From Larkinella punicea (lineage in GTDB: Bacteria; Bacteroidota; Bacteroidia; Cytophagales; Spirosomataceae), in contig NZ_QOWE01000020.1 of NCBI RefSeq assembly GCF_003334855.1, positions 96,693 to 160,692 of the forward strand: 64,000 bases of DNA, read 5' to 3'. A program made the position numbers and the translations under genes. The notes beneath the pieces are model-generated. The model saw only the letters and a program-made list of their open reading frames with translations. It made no database searches and was not told where the DNA came from. Of this stretch, positions 27,413 through 35,916 are shown piece by piece; the stretch's first letter is position 1; each line of letters starts with the position of its first letter.

Positions 27413-27958
27413 TCACCTGAATTCGGATAGCTTTTTTCGCAATAATTTCCGGGCATAGCTGACCTGCGATTTGGAGGTCCCTTCCGAGATGTTCAGCATG
27501 GCCGCAATCTCGTGGTGTTTATACCCTTCGACTTCCGCCAGCACAAAAACCGCCCTGGCGCCGTCGGGTAACGACCGAATGGCCGCGTCCAAAACCGCCC
27601 CCGTTATCGTGTCCGGCACCTCAACGGGCTGATCGTGAAACTGTTCGTCGATGGTTTCAAACCGCCATTCGAGTTGCTGTTTTCGCAGTGCCTGCCGAAC
27701 CACAATCGTCTTGATCCAGGCTCCCAGCGTCGACTGAAACCGGAACGAGGCCAGGTGCCGGAACACCTCCACAAACGCATCCTGCAAGGCATCGTTGGCG
27801 TGATCGGAATCGTTCAGTATTCGCAGGGCCACCGAAAACATCGCCCGTTTATACCGCTCGAACAACAGCCGCTGTGCCATCCGCTGCTCCACAGGCCGAT
27901 CCCGTCGCAGACAGAAGTCAACGAGTTCACTTTCCGATATATCGGGCGTCAGCGTCAA
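27413..27958 (-). CDS. ECF-type RNA polymerase sigma factor
   Basis: 181 residues. Region 2 is at about 28-95 (LLFERYKRAMFSVALRI, NDALQDAFVEVFRHL, GAWIKTIVVRQALRK). Region 4 is at about 122-178 (RSLPDGARAVFVLAEVEGY, HHEIAAMLNISEGTSKSQV). No in-frame ATG lies between the upstream stop and region 2, so TTG at 27958 is the likely start. It leads a minus-strand run of six genes that ends at the hairpin at 23575-23617. Likely role: switching on an envelope response under control of the anti-sigma partner that follows. Confidence 0.92.
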   Translation of the reverse strand: MTLTPDISESELVDFCLRRDRPVEQRMAQRLLFERYKRAMFSVALRILNDSDHANDALQDAFVEVFRHLASFRFQSTLGAWIKTIVVRQALRKQQLEWRFETIDEQFHDQPVEVPDTITGAVLDAAIRSLPDGARAVFVLAEVEGYKHHEIAAMLNISEGTSKSQVSYARKLLRKKLSEFR

Positions 27959-28066
27959 AGGAGCCAGGCTTGAGTTGAATGTTCAACCTAAAGGGCAGAA
28001 AAGAAGGGGAAAGGTTGGAAAGGGAGGAGGAAATAATATTTAACATTTATCATTTTATATTCCTCT

Positions 28067-28867
28067 TTACATCTCTATCCGTATCACCTGCCCTTTTTCG
28101 CTTTCCGTCACCACCAGGCCCAGTCGCCCGGTGGGATCGAAGGCGCAGTTGGTGGGGTTTTCGCCGGGAAGTTCAATGGTGTGCGATAAAACGCCGGTTG
28201 GCTTGTAGACTTGCAGGCAACTACCGCCGTAAATAGCTGCGTAGAGCAGATTATCCGGCCCCAGCGTCAGTCCGTCGGGGCCAAAACCATCCGGACCAGT
28301 TTCAGCCCAAACCGTCGGATTGATCCAGTTCAGACCAACGGCATCCCAGCGGCCGGCCCAGATGCGCTTGCGGTGGGTTTCGGCCACGAGCAAGGTTCGG
28401 CCATTCGGCAAAAAGGCCAGGCCATTGGGGTAAAATAGTTTTTCGGAGATTTTTTTCACCTCGCCCACGGGCGAACACACGCAGACAGAACCGGGTTCGT
28501 CGTCGTCGGGCGAACCGGGACAGGTGAAAATCAGGTTGCCTTCCGGATCAAAAATCAGGTCGTTGGGCCAGTTGAGCGGTTCGTCGGCCATGTGATCGAC
28601 GATGGTTTCGGGTTCCTGACCGGGGTAATTGATGCAACGGATGGCGTGCAGACCCGAATCGCAGAACCAGAGCCGGTCGCGGTCATCGATGTGCAGGCCG
28701 TTCGGGCGGCTCCCAATGCCTACGTGAACCCGACCGCTTGTTCCGTCTGGTTTGAGCCAGAACAAGCTGGCTCCCTCCTGCTCGACGCACCAGAGGGTTC
28801 CGTCGGAGGTAAAAGCCGGGCCTTCCGGAAATTGCAAGCCGGTGACAATAACATCTCTGTTTTTCAT
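28067..28867 (-). CDS. SMP-30/gluconolactonase-like protein
   Basis: 266 residues of the six-bladed SMP-30/gluconolactonase/LRE family. Typical blocks are TGLQFPEGPAFTSDGTLWCV near the N terminus, RPNGLHIDDRDRLWFCDSG, LNWPNDLIFDPEGNLIFT, LFYPNGLAFLPNGRTLLVAE, and DGFGPDGLTLGPDNLLYA. The Glu in PEGP and the Asn/Asp residues of the later blocks match the metal site. It has no signal peptide, so it is cytoplasmic. It would hydrolyse a sugar lactone; the substrate is not evident. It is separated from the sigma gene by a purine/pyrimidine-biased intergenic stretch. Confidence 0.9.
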   Translation of the reverse strand: MKNRDVIVTGLQFPEGPAFTSDGTLWCVEQEGASLFWLKPDGTSGRVHVGIGSRPNGLHIDDRDRLWFCDSGLHAIRCINYPGQEPETIVDHMADEPLNWPNDLIFDPEGNLIFTCPGSPDDDEPGSVCVCSPVGEVKKISEKLFYPNGLAFLPNGRTLLVAETHRKRIWAGRWDAVGLNWINPTVWAETGPDGFGPDGLTLGPDNLLYAAIYGGSCLQVYKPTGVLSHTIELPGENPTNCAFDPTGRLGLVVTESEKGQVIRIEM

Positions 28868-29479
28868 GGTAGGAGCCGTGTTGATGAAATGTATAACTGT
28901 TAAACACGAAAACCGCTCATCTGGTTAAAGGTCAATTAGCCGAAGACCAGATCCGTTACCGGAACATTTTACAATATAACCCCGACAGCAAAATTTTCAG
29001 TAACTGCAAAAAAGCGCTTCAGGATCTGACTATGCTATCATTAGACGGCTATATTACGGAGTAAGATCTGGCAAAATCAATCTAATAAAGTCGTCTGATC
29101 CTCTACACGATTTTTACCGATGCTATTACCATTCAATCCGTAAATCAATCCAGTATACAACTCAAAATTTGTATAAATAACCAAAGAATATTGGGCACTA
29201 TAATTTTGTCTGAAAATAATTATGAATCAATCTAGATTATTTCTAAAAAAAACATGATTATTTTAACACAAATGCAATAATATATAAATTATACCAATAA
29301 TATATTAAATTATAACAATATAAACAATGAATTAAATCAAAGAGATTTCAATATTTATGTCTAATTATTAGTGCATAGAGAAGGATTTATGCTTAGCTAT
29401 ATCTCATATCGACAAGCTTAAATCCTGACCAATATATACTTATTGAAGTGATATAATACTCCTAAACCCATCCCATAGT
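28868..29479. other. AT-rich intergenic stretch with a gene remnant
   Basis: About 610 bp without an intact gene. The first 200 bp contain a short coding remnant on the plus strand (see 28897-29064). The rest, especially 29200-29350, is strongly AT-rich and shows no clear gene, RNA or ordered repeat. Confidence 0.6.
28897..29064 (+). pseudogene. C-terminal gene remnant (TPR-like)
   Basis: A 55-codon open stretch ending in TAA at 29064 reads as plausible protein: KGQLAEDQIRYRNILQYNPD, then SKIFSNCKKALQDLTMLS and DGYITE. It has no start codon or upstream domain; a stop precedes it. The composition resembles the tail of a helical repeat protein. It may be the end of a gene lost by deletion. Weak evidence. 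Confidence 0.3.
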
Positions 29480-29947
29480 ATGTCCGAATTAATTCCACCT
29501 TATTTCTGGAATCAAAAAGATATTAAAATCTTTGACGAATCCACCCAACAGCATGATGTAATCCTGATAGATGCAATCCATGCCTGCAATCGATTGGCAC
29601 AAAAAGTACGGGATCGTCCGTATGATACCGGTCAAAAATCTGGCCCGGCAAGACCATACCCTTTTCAAACCCGCTGCAAACTTCAATGGATTATGGAAAC
29701 AACCATTTGCGCCTATTTACTGTCTCCTGTGTGGGGTTATCAACAAATCAGTTTCACACGACCGGATCTGGGATCAGCGCTGGAAGTGCTTAATCAGTAT
29801 GTCCGGGGAGGGGCTTTGCTGTTATCAGCCTCCCTATGCGACCCGGTAAGTTGTATTCACTTACCGGTCGAAGCGTTTGACGGATCGCCCATTCGCTGCC
29901 ATCTATGGCGATTGGAACAGGAATGGCAGCAATTGATAAACGTATAA
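29480..29947 (+). CDS. Orphan protein of unknown function
   Basis: 155 residues with an ATG at 29480 (MSELIPPYFWNQKDI). No domain is recognised. The protein has a Cys- and Trp-containing mixed composition (LQWIMETTICAYLLSPVWGY, SLCDPVSCIHLPVEAF) and no signal peptide or membrane segment. It lies between an AT-rich gap and an IS630-type fragment, which suggests recently acquired accessory DNA. It is probably real because it reads coherently in an otherwise stop-rich region, but this is not certain. Confidence 0.55.
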   Translation: MSELIPPYFWNQKDIKIFDESTQQHDVILIDAIHACNRLAQKVRDRPYDTGQKSGPARPYPFQTRCKLQWIMETTICAYLLSPVWGYQQISFTRPDLGSALEVLNQYVRGGALLLSASLCDPVSCIHLPVEAFDGSPIRCHLWRLEQEWQQLINV

Positions 29948-30149
29948 TGTATATCGTTCAGTCGCCAGCACTTATTTATCTTTTTACTTCTTCTGATTCT
30001 CTGTCTAAAAACACCGTAAAAAGCCGAAAAGGCATTTGCGTTTCATCCCATTTGATCAAACCGTATTGAGTGAAAATGACGGCTCGGTTCAGGGCAAAAG
30101 CACGGATTTATCAAACTATTCAATGAATTATTTTTAGACTGTAGTTTCT

Positions 30150-30566
30150 ATGTATATCAATAAAGAAGATCTTCAGCAACTCCGTCAAATCGTGCGCGTT
30201 GGCACCGAAAAACCCTTCGAAAAGCGATGCCAATGTGTTCTTTATCATTATTATGGGATGAATGTTTCGGAGCTTTCCAAGATTTTTAACGTAGATCAAC
30301 GGAGTATTTATAACTGGTTAAACCGGTGGAAAAAAAGGGGAATGGCCGGATTGTATGACAAGACGGGGCGGGGATTAAAGCCCAAATTAAACCCGGCCAA
30401 TCCCCGCCATGTAGAAGCCGTTCAGAAGGCTCTGTCCAAATACCCTCACGATTCGCGGCAGGCTTTGGCAGAACTCAACCGGCAACTTCCGCAACCCGTC
30501 AGTCAGAGTACCTTTCTGCGTTTTAAGAATAGAAAATGGGTCTCGACAGGGGCAAAAAACGAATGA
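30150..30566 (+). CDS. IS630-type helix-turn-helix protein (orphan orfA-like)
   Basis: 138 residues. The helix-turn-helix is at about residues 36-60 (NVSELSKIFNVDQRSIYNWL), followed by the linker GMAGLYDKTGRG typical of IS630-family orfA products and a second winged part with DSRQALAELNRQLPQPVSQ. In complete elements a DDE-transposase orfB follows. Here only 53 bp separate the stop from the next gene and no orfB or terminal inverted repeats are seen. It is either a decayed transposon or a domesticated DNA-binding protein. Confidence 0.8.
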   Translation: MYINKEDLQQLRQIVRVGTEKPFEKRCQCVLYHYYGMNVSELSKIFNVDQRSIYNWLNRWKKRGMAGLYDKTGRGLKPKLNPANPRHVEAVQKALSKYPHDSRQALAELNRQLPQPVSQSTFLRFKNRKWVSTGAKNE

Positions 30567-30619
30567 AACTGCTTTGTAGGGATTGGTTCTACCAGGGAAA
30601 TCGCTGTCGGCGACCTTCA

Positions 30620-31828
30620 TTATAAACTCGTCACCGGTTTTTTTCGGAAATTTTTGATCCGGTGAAACGTCAGGAAGTTGGCATCGTGGTTGTTGTGTGC
30701 CCCGCCCAAACCGTCGTCGTAGGCCGTTCTGGATAACAAGATGATATTTTTTCCTTCGAACAGCCAGTCGACGTACTGAAAACCGTGTTTGGCAACGTCG
30801 GGGTGCTGCAGCACGACTTGCCGCAACTCCCAGGTTTTCAAGTCTTTGGAACTACACAACGCCTGCGTATTCCGCAAGCTGGCGGGATTTTTTCCGGCAT
30901 TGGCCTGTTTGAATTCCTGCGGAATGTAATTCGTCAGCGTCCAGTAGAGCTTTGATTTGGGATCGTAGCGAATCGTGAATTTCTTGCTGCCGCCGGGGAA
31001 GGGAACAAAACCGGTATTGACATCGAACGTGGCGGTTTTGCCATCCGGGCTGATTTTTACAAAAGCGGCTTTTTCATCGAGCGAAGCTTTGTGATCGACG
31101 CGAAGAATGTCCAGCATTTCACCGTTCGGACTCAACACCGCATTGCCTTCTATCCAGCCGCCAAAACCGTTGTTCAGGTACGTCGAATCGTGCCGCAACA
31201 CGTTGCTGCTGGTCCAGTTGGTGGCTTTCATCGGGTCGGCTTCCATCGGCATCGATAGCATGAAAGCGCCGTAGCGTTTGCCCCACTTTTTGATGGGTCC
31301 CATCGCGTCTTCCATCGCCCGCCAGAGCCGCCCGTCGTGTTCCAGAAACGGCACCGGGGCGCAGTGGTATTCGCCCGCCAGCAGCAAACCGGTTTCGCCG
31401 TCGGTCGGGCTGGTCCAGGTGACGCCGTTGTCGCCGGATTTGCGGATGATCGTGTTACCGTGGTGTTTGTCGGTGCCAAAGAAATACAAACCGTTGCGGT
31501 GGACGTAGAGCTTCGACCAGAACTGCCCGTTGATTTCCGCGATCTGCGTCCAGGTTTTGCCCTTGTCGGTCGAGCGGTAAATGCGCGAATTCGGTTTTAC
31601 GAACTCATTGGATTGGGGGCCGAACAAGTCGTGCGACGCCAGGTAATCGCCATTGGGCAACACACAAAGGCTGGGCGAACCGATGTATAGCCCGGAAGAT
31701 GCCGGACTGTGGGCAACGATCACTCCCGGCACCCGGGAGAAGTCGGGCGTTTGCCCAACTCCGTTCCCGGGGCTCGAAAAGAAAAGAATGCTATAGAAAA
31801 GAAGGGTTTTGATCCTGCTGGTAGTCAT
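30620..31828 (-). CDS. Exported BNR/sialidase-fold protein
   Basis: 402 residues with an N-terminal signal (LLFYSILFFSSPGNGVGQ). Two Asp-box motifs are visible, YRSTDKGKTWTQ and RKSGDNGVTWTS, marking a six-bladed sialidase-like propeller. SPSLCVLPNGDYLASHD is the usual first blade of this exo-sialidase-like family. The catalytic Arg triad of true sialidases could not be confirmed. It ends a run from SusC through two FAD oxidoreductases and starts 24 bp after the second of these, so it probably serves the same utilisation locus in the periplasm. Confidence 0.85.
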   Translation of the reverse strand: MTTSRIKTLLFYSILFFSSPGNGVGQTPDFSRVPGVIVAHSPASSGLYIGSPSLCVLPNGDYLASHDLFGPQSNEFVKPNSRIYRSTDKGKTWTQIAEINGQFWSKLYVHRNGLYFFGTDKHHGNTIIRKSGDNGVTWTSPTDGETGLLLAGEYHCAPVPFLEHDGRLWRAMEDAMGPIKKWGKRYGAFMLSMPMEADPMKATNWTSSNVLRHDSTYLNNGFGGWIEGNAVLSPNGEMLDILRVDHKASLDEKAAFVKISPDGKTATFDVNTGFVPFPGGSKKFTIRYDPKSKLYWTLTNYIPQEFKQANAGKNPASLRNTQALCSSKDLKTWELRQVVLQHPDVAKHGFQYVDWLFEGKNIILLSRTAYDDGLGGAHNNHDANFLTFHRIKNFRKKPVTSL

Positions 31829-31852
31829 ATGACAGGAAGAAAAAACCGCCTG

Positions 31853-33541
31853 TTATTTACTCAACAATTGGGTGGTTTTCGGAATGTCGCGCATCCCATC
31901 CCAAACCTGGTGGTTCAGATCGATGATCATGCCCCGTTTGACCAGCGCGTCCTGCAAGTTTTTGACGTTAATTTTCTGAACCGGAAGCCCCTGTTTGCCA
32001 GCCATTACGGCCGCCAGCCCCGCACTTTCGCCGAGTTGCATCCAGGTACATTCCAGCCGAATGGAACAAAAACCGACGTGTGAAGTCGACGCACAAACCG
32101 GCACCAGCAAATTCGTACATTGCTCTTCTTTGGGCGTAATGATCCGGTACGAAATCTGGTACGGTTTGGCAATCGGTTCCCAAATCCGGCCTTCGTTGAC
32201 AAACTGGGTTTTCGAGACGGCAACCCGCTGAACGTGGTGACTATCAATCCAGTGTGATCCCAAACAAATCACGTCCGGTTTTGTGCGATCCACCAGAATA
32301 TCCTTTTGGGTATGGACAAAAGCGCCCACCATCCGCCGGGCTTCCCGCACGTAGAGGTAATACGGAAAATTGCCGTTGTCGGTAAATTCGTCGGCCGCCA
32401 AACCATATTCATTCGTTTCGGCACGAAGTTTTTCCGGAACCGCCGGGTCGTTGGCCAGGTAATACATCAGGCCCATCGTCCAGTCTTTGTGATCCTGATA
32501 AATCGCTTTTCGCTGGGCATAATCGCCATCCGGATAGTCGACATTTCCGCCAAAGTGACCCAGCGAAATGACGGATTTCTGTTTGTTATTGGTCTCAAAC
32601 GTTCCGCTCCAGCTCCGCCATTTATACAGGTCGATAATGTCTTCCAATTTGGTTTCAGGCTTGTTTTTGAGTAAGCGTGTCAGCAAAATATAGCGATCAG
32701 GACGATAATTTGCAGGTTTGGCGAAGGGCGTCCGATCCGGTTTTTTCGTAAAATTTAGCCGGAAATTATAGTTGATCACCCGTTTGTCAGCCTGACCTTC
32801 CGTCAGCGTGCTGCGTTCGACAAAACCGGGCAGCAACTTGCCATTGTCGTCATACGGCGACGCGTCGATCGGCTCATCGATAAACCGCACCCCGGCCAGC
32901 GACTCGCCATACTGATCCTTGCTTTCACGCCCATAGGTGTAGGACACCCCGGATTTTGCCATCAAGTCTCCTTCATACGAAGCATCGATAAACGCCTTTC
33001 CGGCCACGGTCCGGCCATCGTCCAGCTTGATCGACTCAATAGCCGTACCTTTTTTGGTTACGTTCTCCACAAACCGCTCGTATAAAACCGCCACTTTGGC
33101 TTCCTTCAGCATGTCCAGATAGGTTTTTTCAGCCTGCTTCGATTCGAAAAATGCCACCGGGCGGTTTTCGCCGTAAATCTTGCTCGTTGGCCGGAACGGC
33201 GACGGGTATTCTTCCGGTTTCGGCAGGGTTTTCAGGTAATACCGACCCAACCGCTGGTAGAATTCCAATGCCAGCCCCGAGAACGTTTCTTCAATCATGT
33301 GCTCGGTTTCGGCGGTTCCAATCCCGCTCGTGCTCAGTCCGCCCACGTGTTTGGTTTGCTCAATCAGCAACACCTTTGCTCCTTCCCGGGCTGCGGAAAC
33401 GGCCGCGATGATGCCGCCGGGTGTACCGCCATAAACCACCACGTCATACGGCGCATCCGAAGCGTTCTGGCATTGGCTTAAAAAAGGGGTAACTAGTACA
33501 AAAAGAAGCGTTAAGTACCTCATATACAATTTTTTTATCAT
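31853..33541 (-). CDS. Exported FAD-dependent oxidoreductase (FAD_oxidored family)
   Basis: 562 residues; a second ATG six codons in (MRYLTLLFVLV) is also possible. A signal peptide is followed by the dinucleotide-binding motif DVVVYGGTPGGIIAAVSAAR (about residues 33-52) and LLIEQTKHVGGLSTSGIG. FIDASYEGDLMAKSGVSYTY is the internal family block and LLVPVCASTSHVGFCSIRLE the C-terminal one. Databases often label such proteins xanthan lyase, which is not supported here. It probably oxidises a sugar-derived substrate in the periplasm. It is homologous to the upstream gene but lacks its C-terminal extension. Confidence 0.9.
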   Translation of the reverse strand: MIKKLYMRYLTLLFVLVTPFLSQCQNASDAPYDVVVYGGTPGGIIAAVSAAREGAKVLLIEQTKHVGGLSTSGIGTAETEHMIEETFSGLALEFYQRLGRYYLKTLPKPEEYPSPFRPTSKIYGENRPVAFFESKQAEKTYLDMLKEAKVAVLYERFVENVTKKGTAIESIKLDDGRTVAGKAFIDASYEGDLMAKSGVSYTYGRESKDQYGESLAGVRFIDEPIDASPYDDNGKLLPGFVERSTLTEGQADKRVINYNFRLNFTKKPDRTPFAKPANYRPDRYILLTRLLKNKPETKLEDIIDLYKWRSWSGTFETNNKQKSVISLGHFGGNVDYPDGDYAQRKAIYQDHKDWTMGLMYYLANDPAVPEKLRAETNEYGLAADEFTDNGNFPYYLYVREARRMVGAFVHTQKDILVDRTKPDVICLGSHWIDSHHVQRVAVSKTQFVNEGRIWEPIAKPYQISYRIITPKEEQCTNLLVPVCASTSHVGFCSIRLECTWMQLGESAGLAAVMAGKQGLPVQKINVKNLQDALVKRGMIIDLNHQVWDGMRDIPKTTQLLSK

Positions 33542-33586
33542 CTTATTAAGTAGTAAATCTGTTTGAAATACAGTGTTTAGAAATCT

Positions 33587-33663
33587 ATAAGTTCAGACCC
33601 CTCTTCAGACACCTGTCAGGTTTTTAAAACCTGACAGGTGTCTGAAGAGGGGTCTGAACTTAT
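33587..33663. repeat. Near-perfect 77-bp palindrome
   Basis: From 33587 to 33663 the sequence is its own reverse complement apart from the centre: AAGTTCAGACCCCTCTTCAG on the left is mirrored at the right end, with the CCTGTCAGG core meeting near 33625. The right arm includes the stop codon of the upstream FAD gene. It may end or weaken transcription between the two oxidoreductase genes. Confidence 0.92.
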
Positions 33664-35858
33664 TTCCGTTTGCCTTTCGGTTTGCTAATCGGAGTCGGTG
33701 CTGGTGTTTCCATTTTGGGTTTCGGGTTCAAAATCTGATCGACATAGTTCACGGCCGCGGCCCGGGTCAGGCTCTCCGGCGCAGGAGGCAGCGCGTTTGA
33801 AGCTGATGCCACCAGCTCGCCCGGTGGCAAAAACGTCGGGTTTCCGGATCGCAGCACCTGAATCAATTGCTGGAACTCCGTCGCCGAAATGGGCGCGTTG
33901 GGCCGGAACGCACCGAAGTTGCTGCGCTGACCAAATCCCATGTGTTTCTGCGCATTATACCCACCCGCCTGGGGCCAGCGCGGTTCGACGCCCAACACCT
34001 TGAGCGCCCCCCGATCGAACAATGTCTCCACATCCCGGAAAGCGGGGTGACTGAACGGTACATCGGTAAAATGGGAATTGCTCACACTTGGCCACAACTG
34101 GAGCGCGCGGGTTAGCAGGGAGGCCGCTTCGGCGCGGGTTAGCAGGGAATCGGGGCGAAAATCGCGGGTGTCGCTGCCCGAAATCCAGCCTTTCAGACTC
34201 GCTTTCTGGATGACATCAAAATGCGGATGATCGCTCTGCACATCCCAGTAGAACACCAGCTTGCATTTCTGTTTCAGCAATTCTTCCTGAATCTGCGGCA
34301 CACTAACCTGCCGTACCGGAACGCCCGTCTGCGCGCTGATGCTGGCGGCAACCCCGGCGGCCTGGCCCAAAACCACCCAGGTCGGGTCCATGCGAATGGA
34401 CGAAAAGGCAACGTGGGTAGCCGAAAGTGCCACCGGAACCAGCAAACCGTCGATGTTTTTAGGAACGATGGCGCCGTATGGAACCTGAAAAGCCGTCATG
34501 GCATTGGCCAGAAAGAAATCCCCTTCGCCCTTGTCCGGTTTCGAAACATCGGTTTTCGGATGCACCGGTTTGGAATCCATCGGGTAATGACCAATCGCGA
34601 TGCTTGTGGGCTGAAACGGCGGAACAAAGGAATTGCCGAGAATAAACGGGTTGATGTCGGCTTCGGTCATCGTGACTTCGCCTTCGATGCGCCGGGCTTC
34701 GCGGATAAAAACCCGGTAGGGAACATTGCCGTTGTCCCTGAATTCATCAGGGGCCAGCCCGAGGTGTTTTTCGCCACGCACGGTTTGCAGGTAGTACAGA
34801 AATCCCAGCGCGTGGTTTTTATACACTTCGTAAAGGCGCTGGCGCTCTTGCCGGTTGGCGTCTGGCCAGGGCCAGTTGGCTTCCTGAAGCTCGTTGCCAA
34901 TCGGGTTGACGTTCATTTCCGACTTTTGCTTCGGCACCGACGGGTTTTTGCCGCTGCCGTAATGCGAATGTTCATACTTGGCCGGATCGTAGCCCGGTGG
35001 AGGGGTGGTCAACAAATGGGCGGTTCCCTCCTCCGGTTTAAAGAATTTGACGCAAAGTCGCACCCCCGACGACACAATGCCCGCATCCTGACGGCCCGTG
35101 GTTCCCGGCAGTATTTCGCCTGAATCGTTGAAGTAATAAATCTCGCCCGCGTGCGGTTCCAGCGGAGATCGGGGTTCGCGGCCCACGCGGTAGGGAGCCC
35201 CCGCCCAGGCCGCAATATCGGCTTCGTGCGTCGCATCGATGATCGTTTTTCCGAGAAACGTAATGGGCTGCTTGTCGTCTGTATCGGTCGTCACGCCCGT
35301 CACCCTGTTTTGCTCTTTCAGAACGCCCGTGGCAAACCGGCGGTAGTAAATCTTTAAATTCGGATAGCTGGCGGCCATTTTTTTGAAGATTTCATCGGCC
35401 ACATGCGGCTCCCAGCGCCCACCGGCTGCGGCTTCATTCGACTGCACCGCCCGCCCGTCGATGTGATTCGACTTTTTCCGGTATTTGAAAAGTGGCGTTT
35501 CCATTTCGGCTTTATCGGCCAGATAATGAGCTTTCACCGCGTACCGAAACTCGTCGAAAACCCCGCTGAGCGATTCGTAGGAGAAGCAATCGGCGTTAGA
35601 AATCCCGTTGCTGATCATACCGCCCAACGCGGGCGTATCTTCGATCAGCACGACCGAAACGCCGGATCGGGCGGCACCAATGGCAGCACCAATCCCGCCC
35701 GAACTACCGCCCACAATCACCACATCATAGGATTCAACCTGTGGGGCTACGGTAGACGGGATGGTGCTGCTGGTCAGTACGATGATGGCTCCGGTGAGGC
35801 TCAGAAACCAGCCCAGCCGGACTCTGATTTGCCGGTAAGAATATAGGGTTTTATTCAT
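33660..35858 (-). CDS. FAD-dependent oxidoreductase with C-terminal SLH-like repeats
   Basis: 732 residues from the ATG at 35858 (MNKTLYSYRQIRVRLGW), whose hydrophobic stretch acts as signal or anchor. The FAD motif is DVVIVGGSSGGIGAAIGAAR (about 45-64), then VLIEDTPALGGMISNGISNA. KTIIDATHEADIAAWAGAPY and LLVPVALSATHVAFSSIRMD are family blocks. From about residue 554 it carries S-layer-homology-like repeats: FRPDSLLTRAEAASLLTRAL, HFTDVPFSHPAFRDVETLFD, and SLTRAAAVNYVDQIL. A Lys/Pro-rich tail ends it. SLH repeats normally bind cell-wall polymers in other phyla. It follows the SusD gene in the locus. Confidence 0.9.
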   Translation of the reverse strand: MNKTLYSYRQIRVRLGWFLSLTGAIIVLTSSTIPSTVAPQVESYDVVIVGGSSGGIGAAIGAARSGVSVVLIEDTPALGGMISNGISNADCFSYESLSGVFDEFRYAVKAHYLADKAEMETPLFKYRKKSNHIDGRAVQSNEAAAGGRWEPHVADEIFKKMAASYPNLKIYYRRFATGVLKEQNRVTGVTTDTDDKQPITFLGKTIIDATHEADIAAWAGAPYRVGREPRSPLEPHAGEIYYFNDSGEILPGTTGRQDAGIVSSGVRLCVKFFKPEEGTAHLLTTPPPGYDPAKYEHSHYGSGKNPSVPKQKSEMNVNPIGNELQEANWPWPDANRQERQRLYEVYKNHALGFLYYLQTVRGEKHLGLAPDEFRDNGNVPYRVFIREARRIEGEVTMTEADINPFILGNSFVPPFQPTSIAIGHYPMDSKPVHPKTDVSKPDKGEGDFFLANAMTAFQVPYGAIVPKNIDGLLVPVALSATHVAFSSIRMDPTWVVLGQAAGVAASISAQTGVPVRQVSVPQIQEELLKQKCKLVFYWDVQSDHPHFDVIQKASLKGWISGSDTRDFRPDSLLTRAEAASLLTRALQLWPSVSNSHFTDVPFSHPAFRDVETLFDRGALKVLGVEPRWPQAGGYNAQKHMGFGQRSNFGAFRPNAPISATEFQQLIQVLRSGNPTFLPPGELVASASNALPPAPESLTRAAAVNYVDQILNPKPKMETPAPTPISKPKGKRK

Positions 35859-35916
35859 TTCAAGACGGAATAAAGGGTAAAATGCAATCAGGGTCATTCG
35901 CAAATACACAAACTTC

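Noticed and set aside
30150..30620. Complete IS630 insertion sequence
   Set aside because: No orfB or DDE motif and no terminal inverted repeats or TA duplications could be identified.
31853..35858. Xanthan lyase label for the FAD proteins
   Set aside because: Both have FAD-binding motifs of the FAD_oxidored family and no polysaccharide-lyase features.
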